Shown: positions 28,763 through 41,742, counted from the first letter of the stretch. The stretch is 64,000 nt of DNA from Thiomonas sp. X19 (GCF_900089495.1 NZ_LT605203.1:1298795-1362794), one strand, 5' to 3'. Numbers and translations: made by a program. Notes: a model not told the origin generated them from the sequence alone.

Positions 28763-30163
28763 ATGTCACGCACGCTTTACGACAAACTCTGGGATGAACA
28801 TGTGGTGGACGTCGAGGCCGACGGCACCACGCTGCTCTACATCGATCGCCATCTGGTGCACGAAGTCACCAGCCCGCAGGCCTTCGAGGGGCTGCAACTG
28901 GCGCACCGCAAGGTCTGGCGCATCAGCGCCAACCTGGCCGTGTCCGACCACAACGTGCCGACCACCGACCGATCTGCGGGCATCGCCGACCCGATCTCGC
29001 GCCTGCAGATCGACACGCTGGACAAGAATTGCGACGCCAACGGCATCACCCAGTTCAAGATGGCCGACCGGCGCCAGGGCATCGTCCACGTCATCGGCCC
29101 GGAGCAGGGCGCCACGCTGCCGGGCATGACGGTGGTGTGTGGCGACTCGCACACCAGCACCCATGGCGCTTTCGGCGCACTCGCCTTCGGCATCGGCACC
29201 AGCGAGGTCGAGCATGTGCTGGCCACGCAAACCCTGCTGGCGCGCAAGATGAAGAACATGCTGGTGCGGGTGAACGGCGAATTGCCGCGCGGCTGCACGG
29301 CAAAGGACGTGGCGCTGGCCGTGATCGGCGCCATCGGCACTGCGGGCGGCACCGGCTGCACCATCGAATTCGGTGGCCCGGTGGTACGGCGCTTGAGCAT
29401 GGAAGGGCGCATGACCTTGTGCAATATGGCCATCGAAGCCGGTGCCCGCGCCGGCCTGGTGGCGGTGGACGACACCACGCTGCGCTACATCAAGGGCCGC
29501 CCTTTCGCCCCCAGCGACGTGGAGTGGGCGCAGGCCGAGGCGCACTGGCGCACGCTGCGTTCCGACGCCGACGCGAAGTTCGACGTCGCGGTGGACCTCG
29601 ACGCCAGCCACATTCGCCCGCAGGTCACCTGGGGCACATCGCCCGAGATGGTGGCCGATATCGACGCCCGCGTGCCCGACCCCGACAAGGAGAAAGACCC
29701 GGTCAAGCGCGCGGCGATGGAACGCGCCCTGAAGTACATGGGTCTGGAGCCGAACAAGCCGCTGGCGGATATTTTTGTCGACAAGGTGTTCATCGGCTCG
29801 TGCACCAATTCCCGCATCGAAGACCTGCGCGACGCGGCCCGCGTGCTGGCCGGCAAGCGTGTCGCCGCCAACATCAAACTGGCGCTGGCCGTGCCCGGCT
29901 CCGGCTTGGTGAAGGCCCAGGCCGAGCGCGAGGGGCTGGACAGGGTGTTCATGGCGGCCGGCTTCGAGTGGCGCGAGCCGGGCTGCTCCATGTGCCTGGC
30001 GATGAACGCCGACCGCCTGGAGCCCGGTGAGCGCTGCGCCTCCACCTCGAACCGCAATTTCGAAGGCCGGCAAGGGCAGGGCGGGCGCACCCATCTCGTC
30101 AGCCCGGCCATGGCCGCGGCGGCCGCGGTCGCCGGGCATTTCATCGACGTGCGCAAACTCTGA
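28763..30163 (+). CDS. leuC: 3-isopropylmalate dehydratase large subunit
   Basis: A 466-residue subunit of isopropylmalate isomerase in leucine synthesis. The Fe-S ligand motifs are [12 protein letters not shown] and GCSMCLAMN, with [30 protein letters not shown] near the N-terminus. AAGGA lies 8 nt before ATG 28763. A -10-like TAAAAT precedes it in the 194-nt space after the gltA terminator. It opens the leuCDB run; leuD follows after 15 nt. Confidence 0.97.
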   Translation: MSRTLYDKLWDEHVVDVEADGTTLLYIDRHLVHEVTSPQAFEGLQLAHRKVWRISANLAVSDHNVPTTDRSAGIADPISRLQIDTLDKNCDANGITQFKMADRRQGIVHVIGPEQGATLPGMTVVCGDSHTSTHGAFGALAFGIGTSEVEHVLATQTLLARKMKNMLVRVNGELPRGCTAKDVALAVIGAIGTAGGTGCTIEFGGPVVRRLSMEGRMTLCNMAIEAGARAGLVAVDDTTLRYIKGRPFAPSDVEWAQAEAHWRTLRSDADAKFDVAVDLDASHIRPQVTWGTSPEMVADIDARVPDPDKEKDPVKRAAMERALKYMGLEPNKPLADIFVDKVFIGSCTNSRIEDLRDAARVLAGKRVAANIKLALAVPGSGLVKAQAEREGLDRVFMAAGFEWREPGCSMCLAMNADRLEPGERCASTSNRNFEGRQGQGGRTHLVSPAMAAAAAVAGHFIDVRKL

Positions 30164-30178
30164 ACCCGAACCGTTCCC

Positions 30179-30826
30179 ATGCAAGCCTTCGCCATCCATC
30201 GGGGTCTGGTCGTGCCCATCGACCGTGAAAACGTCGATACCGACGCCATCATTCCGAAGCAATTCCTCAAGTCCATTCGCCGCACCGGCTTCGGCCCCAA
30301 CCTGTTCGACGAATGGCGCTATCTCGACCACGGCGAACCCGGGCAAGACCCCGCCACGCGCAAGCCCAACCCGGACTTCGTCCTCAACCAGCCGCGTTAC
30401 AAGGGGGCCAGCTTCATGCTGGCGCGGCAGAACTTCGGTTGCGGTTCTTCGCGCGAGCACGCGCCCTGGGCCATCGAGCAATATGGCGTGCGCGTCGTCA
30501 TCGCCCCGAGCTTTGCCGATATTTTTTTCAACAACAGCTTCAAGACCGGGCTGCTGCCCATCGTCTTGCCCGAGCATGAAGTGGCCAAGCTGTTCGACGA
30601 GGTTTATGCCTTCGTCGGCTACCAACTCACCGTGGATTTGCCGCGCCAGCGCGTGATCAAACCCGATGGCACCGAGCTGCCTTTCGACATCACGCCCTTT
30701 CGCAAGCATTGCCTGGTCGGCGGGCTGGACGAAATCGGCCTGACCCTGCAAAAAACCGACAAGATTCGTGCCTTCGAGGCCGAGCGCATCGCGCGCATGC
30801 CCTGGCTGGCGCATCGCGTTCTCTGA
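30179..30826 (+). CDS. leuD: 3-isopropylmalate dehydratase small subunit
   Basis: A 215-residue swivel-domain subunit partnering LeuC. Conserved: [58 protein letters not shown]. Length is normal for the long LeuD class. leuB follows after 20 nt. Confidence 0.97.
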   Translation: MQAFAIHRGLVVPIDRENVDTDAIIPKQFLKSIRRTGFGPNLFDEWRYLDHGEPGQDPATRKPNPDFVLNQPRYKGASFMLARQNFGCGSSREHAPWAIEQYGVRVVIAPSFADIFFNNSFKTGLLPIVLPEHEVAKLFDEVYAFVGYQLTVDLPRQRVIKPDGTELPFDITPFRKHCLVGGLDEIGLTLQKTDKIRAFEAERIARMPWLAHRVL

Positions 30827-30846
30827 CATCAAACCAAGACACACGC

Positions 30847-31950
30847 ATGAAGATTGCAGTTCTGCCGGGTGACGGCATCGGCCCGGAAATCGTCGCCGAA
30901 GCGGTGAAGGTTCTCCAGCGCATGGAGGCCGATCAGGCCGCTGGCTTGCGTTTCGAGCTGGAGTTTGCCGATGTCGGCGGCACCGCCTACACCAGCCACG
31001 GCCATCCCCTGCCCGAAGCCACGCTGGCGCTGGCGAAGCAGGCCGACGCCGTGCTGTTCGGCGCCGTGGGCGACCCGCGTTTCGATGCCCTGGAGCGCCA
31101 TCTGCGCCCCGAGCAGGCCATTCTCGGCCTGCGCAAGAACCTCGGCCTGTTCGCCAATCTGCGTCCGGCCATGCTGTATGGCGAGCTCGCGGCGGCGTCC
31201 AGCCTGAAGCCTGAAGTGGTGGCGGGGCTGGACATTCTCATCGTGCGCGAACTCACGGGCGACATTTATTTCGGCCAGCCGCGTGGCCGCCGCCCGAGCC
31301 CGGACGGCGTTTTTGCCGGCGCGCCGGAAGCGTTCGACACCATGCGCTACAGCCGCCCGGAAATCGAGCGCATCGCCCATGTCGCGTTCCAGGCGGCGCG
31401 CACGCGCAAGGCGGCCGGCCATGCGGGCAAGGTGACGAGCGTGGACAAGGCCAATGTGCTGGAAACCTTCCAGTTCTGGAAAGACGTGGTGATCGAGGTG
31501 CACGCGCAGTATCCCGACATTGCGCTCGAACACATGTATGTGGACAACGCCGCGATGCAACTGGTGAAGGCGCCGAAGAAGTTCGACGTCATCGTCACCG
31601 GCAATATGTTTGGCGACATTCTGAGCGACGAAGCCGCCATGCTCACCGGCTCCATCGGCATGCTGCCCTCGGCTTCGCTCGACGCCAACGGCAAGGGGCT
31701 GTACGAGCCCTCGCACGGCTCCGCGCCCGACATTGCCGGCAAAGGCGTGGCCAACCCGCTGGCCACCATCCTGAGCGCGGCCATGATGCTGCGCTACTCG
31801 CTGCGCCAACCCGAAGCCGCGGTCCGCATCGAGCATGCCGTGCAGGCCGTGTTGCGCCAGGGCCTGCGCACGGCGGACATCGCCGAGCCAGGCGCGCAGA
31901 CCGTGGATACGGCGACAATGGGCGACGCGGTGGTGGCGGCACTCGACTGA
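30847..31950 (+). CDS. leuB: 3-isopropylmalate dehydrogenase
   Basis: A 367-residue NAD-dependent enzyme that oxidises and decarboxylates 3-isopropylmalate. [16 protein letters not shown] at the start, [62 protein letters not shown] and [19 protein letters not shown] are the standard family blocks. ATG 30847 is the family start. asd follows after 49 nt. Confidence 0.97.
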   Translation: MKIAVLPGDGIGPEIVAEAVKVLQRMEADQAAGLRFELEFADVGGTAYTSHGHPLPEATLALAKQADAVLFGAVGDPRFDALERHLRPEQAILGLRKNLGLFANLRPAMLYGELAAASSLKPEVVAGLDILIVRELTGDIYFGQPRGRRPSPDGVFAGAPEAFDTMRYSRPEIERIAHVAFQAARTRKAAGHAGKVTSVDKANVLETFQFWKDVVIEVHAQYPDIALEHMYVDNAAMQLVKAPKKFDVIVTGNMFGDILSDEAAMLTGSIGMLPSASLDANGKGLYEPSHGSAPDIAGKGVANPLATILSAAMMLRYSLRQPEAAVRIEHAVQAVLRQGLRTADIAEPGAQTVDTATMGDAVVAALD

Positions 31951-31999
31951 GCCCATCGCCGTTTTCGGCAGCAATCACAATCAGAAAGTGCGGTTCAAG

Positions 32000-33124
32000 A
32001 TGGCGAACAAGCGTGTAGGTTTGGTCGGCTGGCGCGGCATGGTGGGTTCGGTGCTGATGCAGCGCATGCGCGACGAGGGCGATTTCGAACACATCGATCC
32101 GGTGTTCTTTTCCACCAGCAATGTCGGCGGCAAGGCGCCAGGCTGGGCGAAAACCAGCACCCCGCTGCTGGACGCGCACGACCTGGACGCGCTGCGCGCC
32201 TGCGACATCATCCTCACCGCCCAGGGCGGCGACTACACCAGCGCGATGTTCGACAAATTGCGTGCCAGCGGCTGGGCCGGGCACTGGATCGACGCTGCCT
32301 CCACCCTGCGCATGCGCGACGACTGCGTCATCATCCTCGACCCGGTCAATCGCACGGTGATCGACACCGCGCTCGAGCGCGGCGGCAGGAACTGGATCGG
32401 CGGCAACTGCACCGTGAGCTGCATGCTCATGGGTGTGGGCGCCTTGTTCAAGGCGGGTCTGGTGGAGTGGATGACCAGCATGACCTACCAGGCCGCATCG
32501 GGCGGCGGCGCGCAGCATATGCGCGAGCTGCTGACCCAGTTCGGCACGCTCAACGCCGCGGCCCGGCCGCTGCTCGACGACCCGGCCTCGGCCATTCTCG
32601 ACATCGACCGTGGCGTCATCGCCCAGCAGCGTGCGCTGAGTTCCGAGCAAACCCGCCATTTCGAGGTGCCGCTCGGCGGTAGCCTCATTCCCTGGATCGA
32701 CAAGGATCTGGGCAACGGCATGTCGCGCGAGGAATGGAAAGGCGGCGCCGAGACCAACAAGATTCTCGGCCTCGCCGAGGGTCAAGCCATTCCAGTGGAC
32801 GGTCTGTGCGTGCGCATCGGCGCCATGCGCTGCCACAGCCAGGCCCTCACACTCAAACTCAAGCGCGATGTACCGTTGGCCGAGATCGAGGCCATGATCG
32901 CCGCCGACAACGCCTGGGTGAAGGTCGTGCCGAATACGCGCGACGCCAGCATGCGCGACCTGACGCCCGTAGCCGTCACCGGAACGCTTGGCATTCCCGT
33001 TGGCCGGCTGCGCAAGCTGGCCATGGGGCCCAAGTATCTGAGTGCCTTCACGGTCGGCGACCAACTGCTGTGGGGTGCGGCCGAACCCCTGCGGCGCATG
33101 CTGCGCATCGTGCTGGACGCCTGA
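32000..33124 (+). CDS. asd: Aspartate-semialdehyde dehydrogenase
   Basis: A 374-residue NADPH enzyme giving aspartate semialdehyde for lysine, threonine and methionine. The Rossmann motif is [17 protein letters not shown], the catalytic Cys lies in [12 protein letters not shown], and the active-site His in [20 protein letters not shown]. It matches the gamma/beta-proteobacterial Asd class by length. Its linkage to leuCDB and fimV is standard in Burkholderiales. Confidence 0.97.
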   Translation: MANKRVGLVGWRGMVGSVLMQRMRDEGDFEHIDPVFFSTSNVGGKAPGWAKTSTPLLDAHDLDALRACDIILTAQGGDYTSAMFDKLRASGWAGHWIDAASTLRMRDDCVIILDPVNRTVIDTALERGGRNWIGGNCTVSCMLMGVGALFKAGLVEWMTSMTYQAASGGGAQHMRELLTQFGTLNAAARPLLDDPASAILDIDRGVIAQQRALSSEQTRHFEVPLGGSLIPWIDKDLGNGMSREEWKGGAETNKILGLAEGQAIPVDGLCVRIGAMRCHSQALTLKLKRDVPLAEIEAMIAADNAWVKVVPNTRDASMRDLTPVAVTGTLGIPVGRLRKLAMGPKYLSAFTVGDQLLWGAAEPLRRMLRIVLDA

Positions 33125-33321
33125 AACGCAACCGGACGCGCGCGGCATCTGCAGACCCCTGTGGATGCCCCGAATATGGCCTGCGCGCGACAGTTCAGGG
33201 CCCGCGGCATCTTCACCTATTGGCCGAGCTTGTCAGGCTAACTATCGGATGCTATGTTGATTCGATAATCATTCAATAGCGGCGCGCTGTGAAACAAGCC
33301 AATCAAACTAGGGGGTGCAAC

Positions 33322-35844
33322 GTGGCCAAATGGCGTCAAGCAATCGGCTTGGTGTGTCTGGCGGCATTGCCAGGCGCAATTTCGCAGGCCTATGCATTCG
33401 GCCTCGGCCATGCGACGGTCAAATCCGCGCTGGGCCAGCCCCTGCGCGCCGACATCGACATCACCCAGATCACCCCTGACGAAGCCTCCTCGCTCAAGGT
33501 GGCGGTGGCGCCAGCCTCGGCCTTCCAGTCGCGCAAGTTGAACTACAGCAGCATCCTGCCGGAAGTCACCATCACGCTGGAGCACCGTCCCGATGGGCGG
33601 TCCTATTTGCGCCTGAGCAGTTCCCGCCCGGTGCAAGAGCCTTTTGTCGATGTGCTGCTTCGCGCCTACTGGGGGAATGGCGAGCTGACGCGCGACTACA
33701 CCCTGTTGTTCGACCCACCCAATTTCCAGGAGCCCCGGGCTGCGACCCAGATTGCGCCGCAGGCCAGCCAGCAGATGGCGCCACCAGCCATGGCCATGCA
33801 GCCACCCATGGCACAGCAGGCCCCGACCAACCCGGTTGGCAATGGCTCCTCCACCCCTGCCAAGCCTGTCGCAACGCAGCGGCAGCCCGTTGCGGCCCCC
33901 GCCCCGACCTCAACGGCACAGGCTCAGACCTACACCGTGCGCAAGGGCGACACGCTCTCCAGCATTGCCCGGCAGGTTGGCGTGGAAACCGTTTCGCTGG
34001 ACCAGATGCTCACGGCGCTCTACCGTGCCAATAGCGGCGCCTTCATCGACGGCAATATGAATTTGCTGCGGGCCGGCGCCATTTTGCGCATCCCCAGCGC
34101 GCAAGAGGCGCAGGACATTCCACAGGCCAAGGCGCGCGAGGTCGTCATCGCCCAGAGCCAGAATTTCCAGGCTTACCGCCGCCGTCTGGCGCAAATGACC
34201 GGGCAGGCAGCGCCGCAAGAAAAGACGAATGCGCGCCAGGCCGCAGGCAAGATCCAGGCGCAAGTGCAGGAGCCGGCGTCGAAGGCATCGGAGCCCAAGT
34301 CGCAGCTCAAATTGAGCGAGGCCGCGGTCGGCACCGCTGCCCAGGCTCAGACCGAGCAAGCCAGCAAGATTGCAGCGCAAAAAGAGGCGCAAGCCGCTGC
34401 CACAAAGCTGGCTGAAGCCAAGGCCAATGTCGCCGCACTCTCGAAGCTGGCCGCCAGTGCCAGCGCTGCCGTCAAAGCCGCAACGCCTGCGGCCCAGGTC
34501 AGGGTTCAGTCTCCCGTGGCCACGGCCGCATCCAAGCCCAAGCCGGTGGTGAAGCCGGTTGCTGCGCCCAAGCCGCCTGTCGAAGCGTCAAACCAACCCG
34601 GCTGGCTCTCCGGTCTGTTGGCCAATCCTTATTTCGCGCCGGTTGCTGGCCTCATCGTCTTGCTGCTGGCCGCCTGGGCTTTTCTGCGCCGCCGCAAAAA
34701 GGGCGGTTCGCCACGTGATTCCTCGGTGTTCGACAGTCGACTGAGCGCCGCCGACAGCTTCTTTGGTGGCACGGGCGGGGAGCGCGTGGACACGCGCAAC
34801 AGCACCCTGGGTTCTTCCGTTGCCTATTCGCCGAGCCAACTGGATACAGGTGATGTCGACCCGGTCGCCGAAGCCGACGTCTACCTCGCCTATGGTCGCG
34901 ATCTGCAGGCTGAGGAGATTCTCAAAGAGTCGTTGAAAAATCATCCCGACCGCAACGCCGCACGGCTCAAATTGCTCGAGATCTATGCCAAGCGCAAGGA
35001 TGTCCGCTCATTCGAGATGACGGCGGCCGAGTTGTTCGCCTTGACCGAAGGCGTTGGCGACGACTGGAAGAAGGCCCAGGATCTGGGGCGCAACCTCGAT
35101 CCCATCAATCCTCTGTATCACAACACCGTGCCGCCGAGCACCATCAACTCGCCGACCACCATGCCTGTCAGCGACTTCGCGCCCACGGGTTCGTCGATGC
35201 TGTCGGCGCCGAGGTCCCTGCCCGCGACGGAATTGCTCACCAGCCTGCCGTCGCTGATGACCTCCGCGTCAACCGCCACTTCCGCGCCCGCCGGTTCTGG
35301 CCTCGACCTCGATTTGAATCTCTCCGGCCCACCCGTCACGCCGGCCACGCCAAACAAGAGCGTCACGGCGATGGCGCCGCAAAGGTCGACCCCTGTCAGC
35401 GCCGCGCCTGCTGAGCCGGCTCCTGCCGACAAGTCCGACTCGGTCCTGAACTTTGATTTTTCCGGCTTCCATGCGCCCGACTCGAACTTGCCGGTCACAC
35501 AGCCCGAGATCTCGCATCCCTCGGACAAGCAACCGCTGGAGTTCGATCTCGGCGCGCTCTCGCTGGATTTGCCCCCGAGCGAATCCAGCACGGCACCGGT
35601 GGCCCCAGCCGCGCCTGTTGCTCCCAGCACGGCGCAGCGCCAAGAACCGCACGCGCCCGCGCAGCCGCAGGCTGAACCCATGCCGGACTCATCGCATGGC
35701 CTGGACACGCGCTTGGCCCTGGTGGAGGAATGTCGTGCCATGGGCGATGTGGACATGGCGCGCAATCTGCTGGGCGAGATCATTGCCGAAAGCGATGGAG
35801 AAACCAAGGTGCGCGCCCAGCGGATGCTGGCCGAAATCGGCTGA
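33322..35844 (+). CDS. fimV: FimV/HubP-family polar protein
   Basis: An 840-residue inner-membrane hub protein that organises the cell pole and type IV pilus function. Signal peptide at residues 4-25, N-terminal FimV domain (FGLGHATVKSALGQPLRADIDIT, LNYSSILPEVTITLE), LysM peptidoglycan-binding repeat (QTYTVRKGDTLSSIARQVGV, about 205-260), a Gln/Ala-rich probable coiled coil (about 300-395), one transmembrane helix (PVAGLIVLLLAAWAFL, about 437-452), a Pro/Ser-rich cytoplasmic region with a TPR-like stretch (AEADVYLAYGRDLQAEEILKESLKN) and the conserved C-terminal motif RLALVEECRAMGDVDMARNLL. GTG 33322 follows GGGG by 5 nt; GTG 33289 is possible. The 197 nt upstream hold only promoter-like AT-rich DNA. 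Confidence 0.92.
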   Translation: MAKWRQAIGLVCLAALPGAISQAYAFGLGHATVKSALGQPLRADIDITQITPDEASSLKVAVAPASAFQSRKLNYSSILPEVTITLEHRPDGRSYLRLSSSRPVQEPFVDVLLRAYWGNGELTRDYTLLFDPPNFQEPRAATQIAPQASQQMAPPAMAMQPPMAQQAPTNPVGNGSSTPAKPVATQRQPVAAPAPTSTAQAQTYTVRKGDTLSSIARQVGVETVSLDQMLTALYRANSGAFIDGNMNLLRAGAILRIPSAQEAQDIPQAKAREVVIAQSQNFQAYRRRLAQMTGQAAPQEKTNARQAAGKIQAQVQEPASKASEPKSQLKLSEAAVGTAAQAQTEQASKIAAQKEAQAAATKLAEAKANVAALSKLAASASAAVKAATPAAQVRVQSPVATAASKPKPVVKPVAAPKPPVEASNQPGWLSGLLANPYFAPVAGLIVLLLAAWAFLRRRKKGGSPRDSSVFDSRLSAADSFFGGTGGERVDTRNSTLGSSVAYSPSQLDTGDVDPVAEADVYLAYGRDLQAEEILKESLKNHPDRNAARLKLLEIYAKRKDVRSFEMTAAELFALTEGVGDDWKKAQDLGRNLDPINPLYHNTVPPSTINSPTTMPVSDFAPTGSSMLSAPRSLPATELLTSLPSLMTSASTATSAPAGSGLDLDLNLSGPPVTPATPNKSVTAMAPQRSTPVSAAPAEPAPADKSDSVLNFDFSGFHAPDSNLPVTQPEISHPSDKQPLEFDLGALSLDLPPSESSTAPVAPAAPVAPSTAQRQEPHAPAQPQAEPMPDSSHGLDTRLALVEECRAMGDVDMARNLLGEIIAESDGETKVRAQRMLAEIG

Positions 35845-35868
35845 AGTCAGAGGGCGATCGCGGCGTCC

Positions 35869-36654
35869 ATGCGCATTGCCCTCGGGCTGAGTTACAGGGG
35901 ATGCGCCTACCTGGGGTGGCAGAGCCAGCCCGGAGGCCGCACCGTGCAGGACCAGTTTGAGGCCGCGCTGGCACGCTTCATGGGCACCCCGGTGCGGGTG
36001 GCTTGCGCCGGCCGCACCGACGCTGGCGTGCATGCCCTGCAGCAGGTCGTGCACTTCGACTCACCTGTCTCTCGTGCGCCGTTTTCCTGGGTGCGCGGCA
36101 CCAACACCTTCCTGCCGCCCGACATCGCCGTGCGCTGGGCCCAGCCAGTGGTGGATGCGTTTCACGCCCAAAAGAGCGCGGTTTCGCGCCGCTACCGCTA
36201 TGTGTTGGTGCAGGCCAAGGTGCGACCAGCTTTGCTGCATGGGCTCGTCGGCTGGACGCACCTGCCGCTCGACGCCAGCGCCATGCGCGCCGCCGCCGCG
36301 GTACTGCTGGGGACGCACGATTTTTCGGCTTTCCGCGCCAGTTCCTGCCAGTCCCGCAGCCCGGTCAAGACCCTGCACGCCATCGACATCGGCCGGCAAG
36401 GCGACACCTGGACCTTCGACTTCCATGCCAGCGCTTTTCTGCACCATATGGTGCGCAACATCATGGGTTGCCTGATCGCCGTGGGCAGCGGGGCGCAAGA
36501 CAGCGTCTGGTTGCACAATGTGCTGCAGTCCTGCGACCGCAGCCTGGCCGCCCCCACTTTCATGCCGGACGGTCTCTATTTCCTCGGGCCGCAATACCCC
36601 GCCAGTTTCGATCTGCCCGACCCGGCTTGTGACCTGCCCCAGCTTTTCGCCTGA
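35869..36654 (+). CDS. truA: tRNA pseudouridine(38-40) synthase
   Basis: A 261-residue enzyme that makes pseudouridine in the anticodon stem-loop. The catalytic Asp51 lies in CAGRTDAGVHA. Other blocks are YRGCAYLGWQSQPGGRTVQ, RRYRYVL, GTHDFSAFRAS and FLHHMVRNIMGCL. ATG 35869 lies 24 nt after the fimV stop. Confidence 0.96.
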   Translation: MRIALGLSYRGCAYLGWQSQPGGRTVQDQFEAALARFMGTPVRVACAGRTDAGVHALQQVVHFDSPVSRAPFSWVRGTNTFLPPDIAVRWAQPVVDAFHAQKSAVSRRYRYVLVQAKVRPALLHGLVGWTHLPLDASAMRAAAAVLLGTHDFSAFRASSCQSRSPVKTLHAIDIGRQGDTWTFDFHASAFLHHMVRNIMGCLIAVGSGAQDSVWLHNVLQSCDRSLAAPTFMPDGLYFLGPQYPASFDLPDPACDLPQLFA

Positions 36655-36661
36655 AGCCGCC

Positions 36662-37312
36662 ATGTCGATGCACCCTCCCCACCGCACCCGCATCAAGATT
36701 TGCGGCATCACCCGCATCGGTGACGCCCTGGCTGCCGCCGAAGCCGGAGCCGACGCCATCGGCATGGTCTTCTACCCGCAAAGTCCACGGTCTGTGGCCA
36801 TGCAGCAGGCGCAAGCCATTGCGCGCGCCTTGCCGCCGTTCGTCAGCACCGTGGCGCTGTTCGTCAACGCCACCGAGGCCGAGGTGAACGCGGTGATCGA
36901 CGCGGTGCATCCATCCTTGTTGCAGTTTCACGGTGATGAATCTCCCGCCGACTGCTCCCGCTTCGCATACCCCTATTTGCGCGCAGCCCGCATGAAAACG
37001 GGCCTGGATTTGCTAGACTTCAAGACCCAGTTCACAGATGCCCAAGCGCTTTTGCTCGATACCTACATCGGGTCCTACGGCGGCGGCGGCGAGGTTTTCG
37101 ATTGGTCACTGATTCCAAAAAACGCCAACTTTCCCATCGTTTTGTCTGGTGGGTTGCATGCGTCAAATGTGGGGCGGGCCATTGCGCAGGTCAGGCCCTG
37201 GGCGGTTGACGTCTCATCCGGCGTCGAGCTGTCCAAGGGCGTGAAAGACGCAGCCGCCATTCGCCGCTTCATCGCGGCGGTGCGCGATGCAGATGCCGCC
37301 GTGCAAGCCTGA
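36662..37312 (+). CDS. trpF: Phosphoribosylanthranilate isomerase
   Basis: A 216-residue (beta/alpha)8 enzyme of tryptophan synthesis. [34 protein letters not shown] holds the catalytic Cys; [31 protein letters not shown] and [10 protein letters not shown] with [10 protein letters not shown] are the phosphate-binding blocks. ATG 36662 lies 7 nt after truA. Confidence 0.96.
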   Translation: MSMHPPHRTRIKICGITRIGDALAAAEAGADAIGMVFYPQSPRSVAMQQAQAIARALPPFVSTVALFVNATEAEVNAVIDAVHPSLLQFHGDESPADCSRFAYPYLRAARMKTGLDLLDFKTQFTDAQALLLDTYIGSYGGGGEVFDWSLIPKNANFPIVLSGGLHASNVGRAIAQVRPWAVDVSSGVELSKGVKDAAAIRRFIAAVRDADAAVQA

Positions 37313-37370
37313 TCCGCTTGCCACGGCTTTCCGGCGCAAGCCCCAGCTTCCGGCTCCCGAATTCACCATC

Positions 37371-38602
<1,232 letters not shown>

Positions 38603-38603
<1 letters not shown>

Positions 38604-39424
38604 TGCGCCGTATCGCCTCCACCTTCGAGCGCCTGGCGCAGACCGGCCGCAAAGCGCTGATTCCCTATGTCACCGCAGGCGACCCCGCGCCCGAGACCAC
38701 CGTGCCGCTGCTGCACGCCCTGGTCGAAGCCGGTGCCGACGTGCTGGAACTGGGCATTCCGTTTTCCGACCCGATGGCCGATGGCCCTGTCATTCAGCGC
38801 GCCAGCGAACGCGCCCTGGCGCGTGGCGTGAACCTGGCGCAGGTGCTGTCCTGGGTGCGCGAATTCCGCTTGCGCGACCAGGCCACACCGCTGGTGCTCA
38901 TGGGTTATGCCAATCCCATCGAGCGCTTCGGCGTCGAAGCTTTCGTGCGCGATGCGGCACAAGCCGGCGTGGATGGCGTGCTGGTGGTCGATTACCCGCC
39001 CGAGGAGGCGGAAGACTTCGCCTCCCGCCTGCGCGCAGCAGGCATGGACCCCATCTTCCTGCTGGCGCCCACCTCCACCGAGGCGCGCATGCAGCAGGTG
39101 AACCAGCTGGCCAGCGGCTACGTCTACTATGTCTCGCTCAAGGGCGTGACCGGCGCCGGCAATCTCGACGCGCAAGCGGTGTGCGAGCGGCTGCAGACCC
39201 TGCGCCGGCATGTGCACCTGCCGCTGGGCGTGGGCTTCGGCATCCGCGACGGGGCCAGTGCCGCCGCCGTGGCGGAGTGCGCCGACGCCGTGGTGATTGG
39301 CTCGCGCATCATCGAGCTGATGGAGCATCAGCCCGTGGCTGCGGGCATGCAGGCTGCAGCCGATTTCGTGCGTGGCATTCGCACCGCGATCGACGCCTCC
39401 ACGCCGGCATCCGCCGCCGCTTAG
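38603..39424 (+). CDS. trpA: Tryptophan synthase alpha subunit
   Basis: A 273-residue (beta/alpha)8 subunit that releases indole. [37 protein letters not shown] (catalytic Glu and Asp) and [25 protein letters not shown] are diagnostic. Overlaps the trpB stop by one base. Confidence 0.97.
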
Positions 39425-39452
39425 GCGCATCTAGACAGGACAGGAGTGCATC

Positions 39453-40328
39453 ATGAGTTGGCTCGAAAAACTGCTTCCCCCGAAGATTCAGCAATCCGAA
39501 TCCGGCAATCGCCGGCAGATGCCCGAGGGGCTGTGGATCAAATGCCCGTCGTGCGAGACCGTGCTCTACAAGACCGACCTGGAGCGCAACCAGTATGTCT
39601 GCCCCAAGTGCTCGCACCACATGCGCATCGGCGCCCGCATGCGCCTGGACGCGCTGCTCGACGGCGAGGGCCGCTATGAAATCGGTCAGGAGGTGCTGCC
39701 GGTCGATGCGCTCAAGTTCAAGGACAGCCGCAAGTACCCCGAGCGCCTGAAAGAGGCCCTGGAAAACACCCAGGAGACCGATGCTCTGGTGGTCATGGGC
39801 GGCGCGATTCAGAGCATCGCCCTGGTGGTGGCCTGCTTCGAGTTCGAGTTCATGGGCGGCTCCATGGGTTCGGTGGTCGGCGAGCGCTTCGTGCGCGGCG
39901 TGGAAACCGCACTGGAGCAGAAGGTGCCGTTCGTCTGCATCACCTCCACCGGCGGCGCGCGCATGCAGGAAGGTTTGCTGAGCCTGATGCAGATGGCCAA
40001 GACCAACGCCGCCCTGGCGCGCCTGGCGCAGGCGCGCATTCCCTACATCAGCGTCCTCACCGACCCGACGATGGGCGGAGTCTCCGCCAGCTTCGCCTTC
40101 GTCGGCGATGTGGTGCTGGCCGAGCCCCGCGCGCTGATCGGCTTTGCCGGCCCGCGCGTGATCGAGAACACTGTGCGCGAGAAACTGCCGGAGGGTTTCC
40201 AGCGCGCCGAATTCCTGATGCAGAAGGGCGCCGTCGACCGCATCGTCGATCGCCGCGAACTGCGCGCCGAGCTGGCGCACATGCTGGCCATGCTGCAGCG
40301 CCAACCGGCGGACGCGGTTGCCGGCTGA
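39453..40328 (+). CDS. accD: Acetyl-CoA carboxylase carboxyltransferase beta subunit
   Basis: A 291-residue subunit making malonyl-CoA. An N-terminal zinc ribbon has two CxxC pairs ([23 protein letters not shown]). The carboxyltransferase core contains [42 protein letters not shown] and [30 protein letters not shown]. It follows trpA by 28 nt; folC begins 4 nt after its stop. Confidence 0.97.
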   Translation: MSWLEKLLPPKIQQSESGNRRQMPEGLWIKCPSCETVLYKTDLERNQYVCPKCSHHMRIGARMRLDALLDGEGRYEIGQEVLPVDALKFKDSRKYPERLKEALENTQETDALVVMGGAIQSIALVVACFEFEFMGGSMGSVVGERFVRGVETALEQKVPFVCITSTGGARMQEGLLSLMQMAKTNAALARLAQARIPYISVLTDPTMGGVSASFAFVGDVVLAEPRALIGFAGPRVIENTVREKLPEGFQRAEFLMQKGAVDRIVDRRELRAELAHMLAMLQRQPADAVAG

Positions 40329-40332
40329 CGCA

Positions 40333-41742
40333 GTGACCGACAAGGCGGCCGTTTTGCCGCTCGCACCTTCAGCCGCGCCGCCGCCTTTGCCCACCCTGCC
40401 GACCTCGACTCCCGTCCCCGCCATGCAGGACTGGACCCTGCAGCAGTGGCTGGAGCATGCCGAGCGCCTGCACGCGCAGGCCATCCACCTCGGGCTGGAG
40501 CGGGTGGAGCGCGTGCGCGCGGCGCTCGACCTGCGTTTCTCCTGCCCGGTCTTCACCGTGGCCGGCACCAACGGCAAGGGATCGACCTGCGCCTTGCTCG
40601 AACAGATTCTGCTGGCGGCAGGCTACCGTGTCGGCGTCTACGGTTCGCCGCACCTGGTGCGGTTCGAGGAGCGTTGCCGCATCCGCGGCTCCATGATGGA
40701 AGCAGCCGCCCTGCTGCCGCATCTGCTCGCCGTCGAACAAGCGCGCTGCAGTGTGCAACCGGCGGTGGAACTCACCTATTTCGAATTCACCACCCTGGCC
40801 ATCATGCGTCTGCTCAGCCTCTCGGAGCTGGACGCCGTGGTGCTGGAGGTGGGCATGGGCGGTCGGCTGGACGCGGTGAACGTGGTCGACGCCGATTGCG
40901 CCATCATCACCAGCATCGCCCTCGACCATACCCAGTTCTTGGGTGCCGACCGCGAGGCCATCGGCTTCGAGAAGGCGGGCATCATGCGCCCCGGGCGGCC
41001 GGTCATCGTTGCCGATCCGGCGCCGCCGCAGAGCGTGATCGAACATGCCGCCGTGGTGGGCGCCAAGCTCTGGCGCATGGGCCATGACTTCGGCTACACC
41101 GCCACCGGCCAACAACAGTGGAACTACATCGGGCACGCACTGCGCCGCCCCGGCCTTGCCTACCCGGCCATGCGCGGCGCCAACCAATTGCTCAACGCCA
41201 GCGCCGCCCTGGCTGCGCTGGAAGCCCTGCAGGAACGCCTGCCCACCAGCGCACAGGACGTGCGCCAGGGCCTGGCCCGCGCGGAGTTGCCAGGCCGTTT
41301 CCAGATTCTGCCCGGCCAGCCCACGGTGGTGCTGGACGTGGCGCACAACCCGCATGCGGTTGCGGTGCTGGCCGAGAACCTCGATGCCATGGGCTACGCG
41401 CCGCACACCCACGCGGTTTTTGGCGCCATGGCCGACAAGGACGTGGCGCAGATGCTGGCGCGCATCGCGCCGCTGGTCGATCGCTGGTATCTGTGCGATT
41501 TGCCCACCCCGCGGGCCGCACGGGCGGTGGACATCGACGCGGTGCTGCGTCCGCTGCTGCCAGCGGATCATGCCGTGGTGGGCTTGTATGCCGATCCCCA
41601 GACGGCCTTCGCACAGGCGACGGCTTGCGCCGAGCCGGCCGATAGAATCCTGGTTTTCGGCTCGTTCTTCACAGTCGGCGGCGTGTTGGCTCAAGGCGTG
41701 CCGCGCATGCAGGGCCGCCACGCGACGCATCCATCCCCATGA
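40333..41742 (+). CDS. folC: Dihydrofolate synthase / folylpolyglutamate synthase
   Basis: A 469-residue Mur-ligase-family enzyme adding glutamate to folates. P-loop TVAGTNGKGSTCALLEQILL, VGVYGSPHLVRFEERC, LEVGMGGRLDAVN, SIALDHTQFLG and DVAHNPHAV are characteristic. GTG 40333 begins just after accD; ATG 40423 is the alternative and would remove a Pro-rich leader. The stop overlaps the next start (ATGA). Confidence 0.95.
   Translation: MTDKAAVLPLAPSAAPPPLPTLPTSTPVPAMQDWTLQQWLEHAERLHAQAIHLGLERVERVRAALDLRFSCPVFTVAGTNGKGSTCALLEQILLAAGYRVGVYGSPHLVRFEERCRIRGSMMEAAALLPHLLAVEQARCSVQPAVELTYFEFTTLAIMRLLSLSELDAVVLEVGMGGRLDAVNVVDADCAIITSIALDHTQFLGADREAIGFEKAGIMRPGRPVIVADPAPPQSVIEHAAVVGAKLWRMGHDFGYTATGQQQWNYIGHALRRPGLAYPAMRGANQLLNASAALAALEALQERLPTSAQDVRQGLARAELPGRFQILPGQPTVVLDVAHNPHAVAVLAENLDAMGYAPHTHAVFGAMADKDVAQMLARIAPLVDRWYLCDLPTPRAARAVDIDAVLRPLLPADHAVVGLYADPQTAFAQATACAEPADRILVFGSFFTVGGVLAQGVPRMQGRHATHPSP

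Noticed and set aside
28766..30844. A 692-codon minus-strand frame
   Set aside because: Antisense of leuC and leuD; same His/Gly/Val-rich composition.
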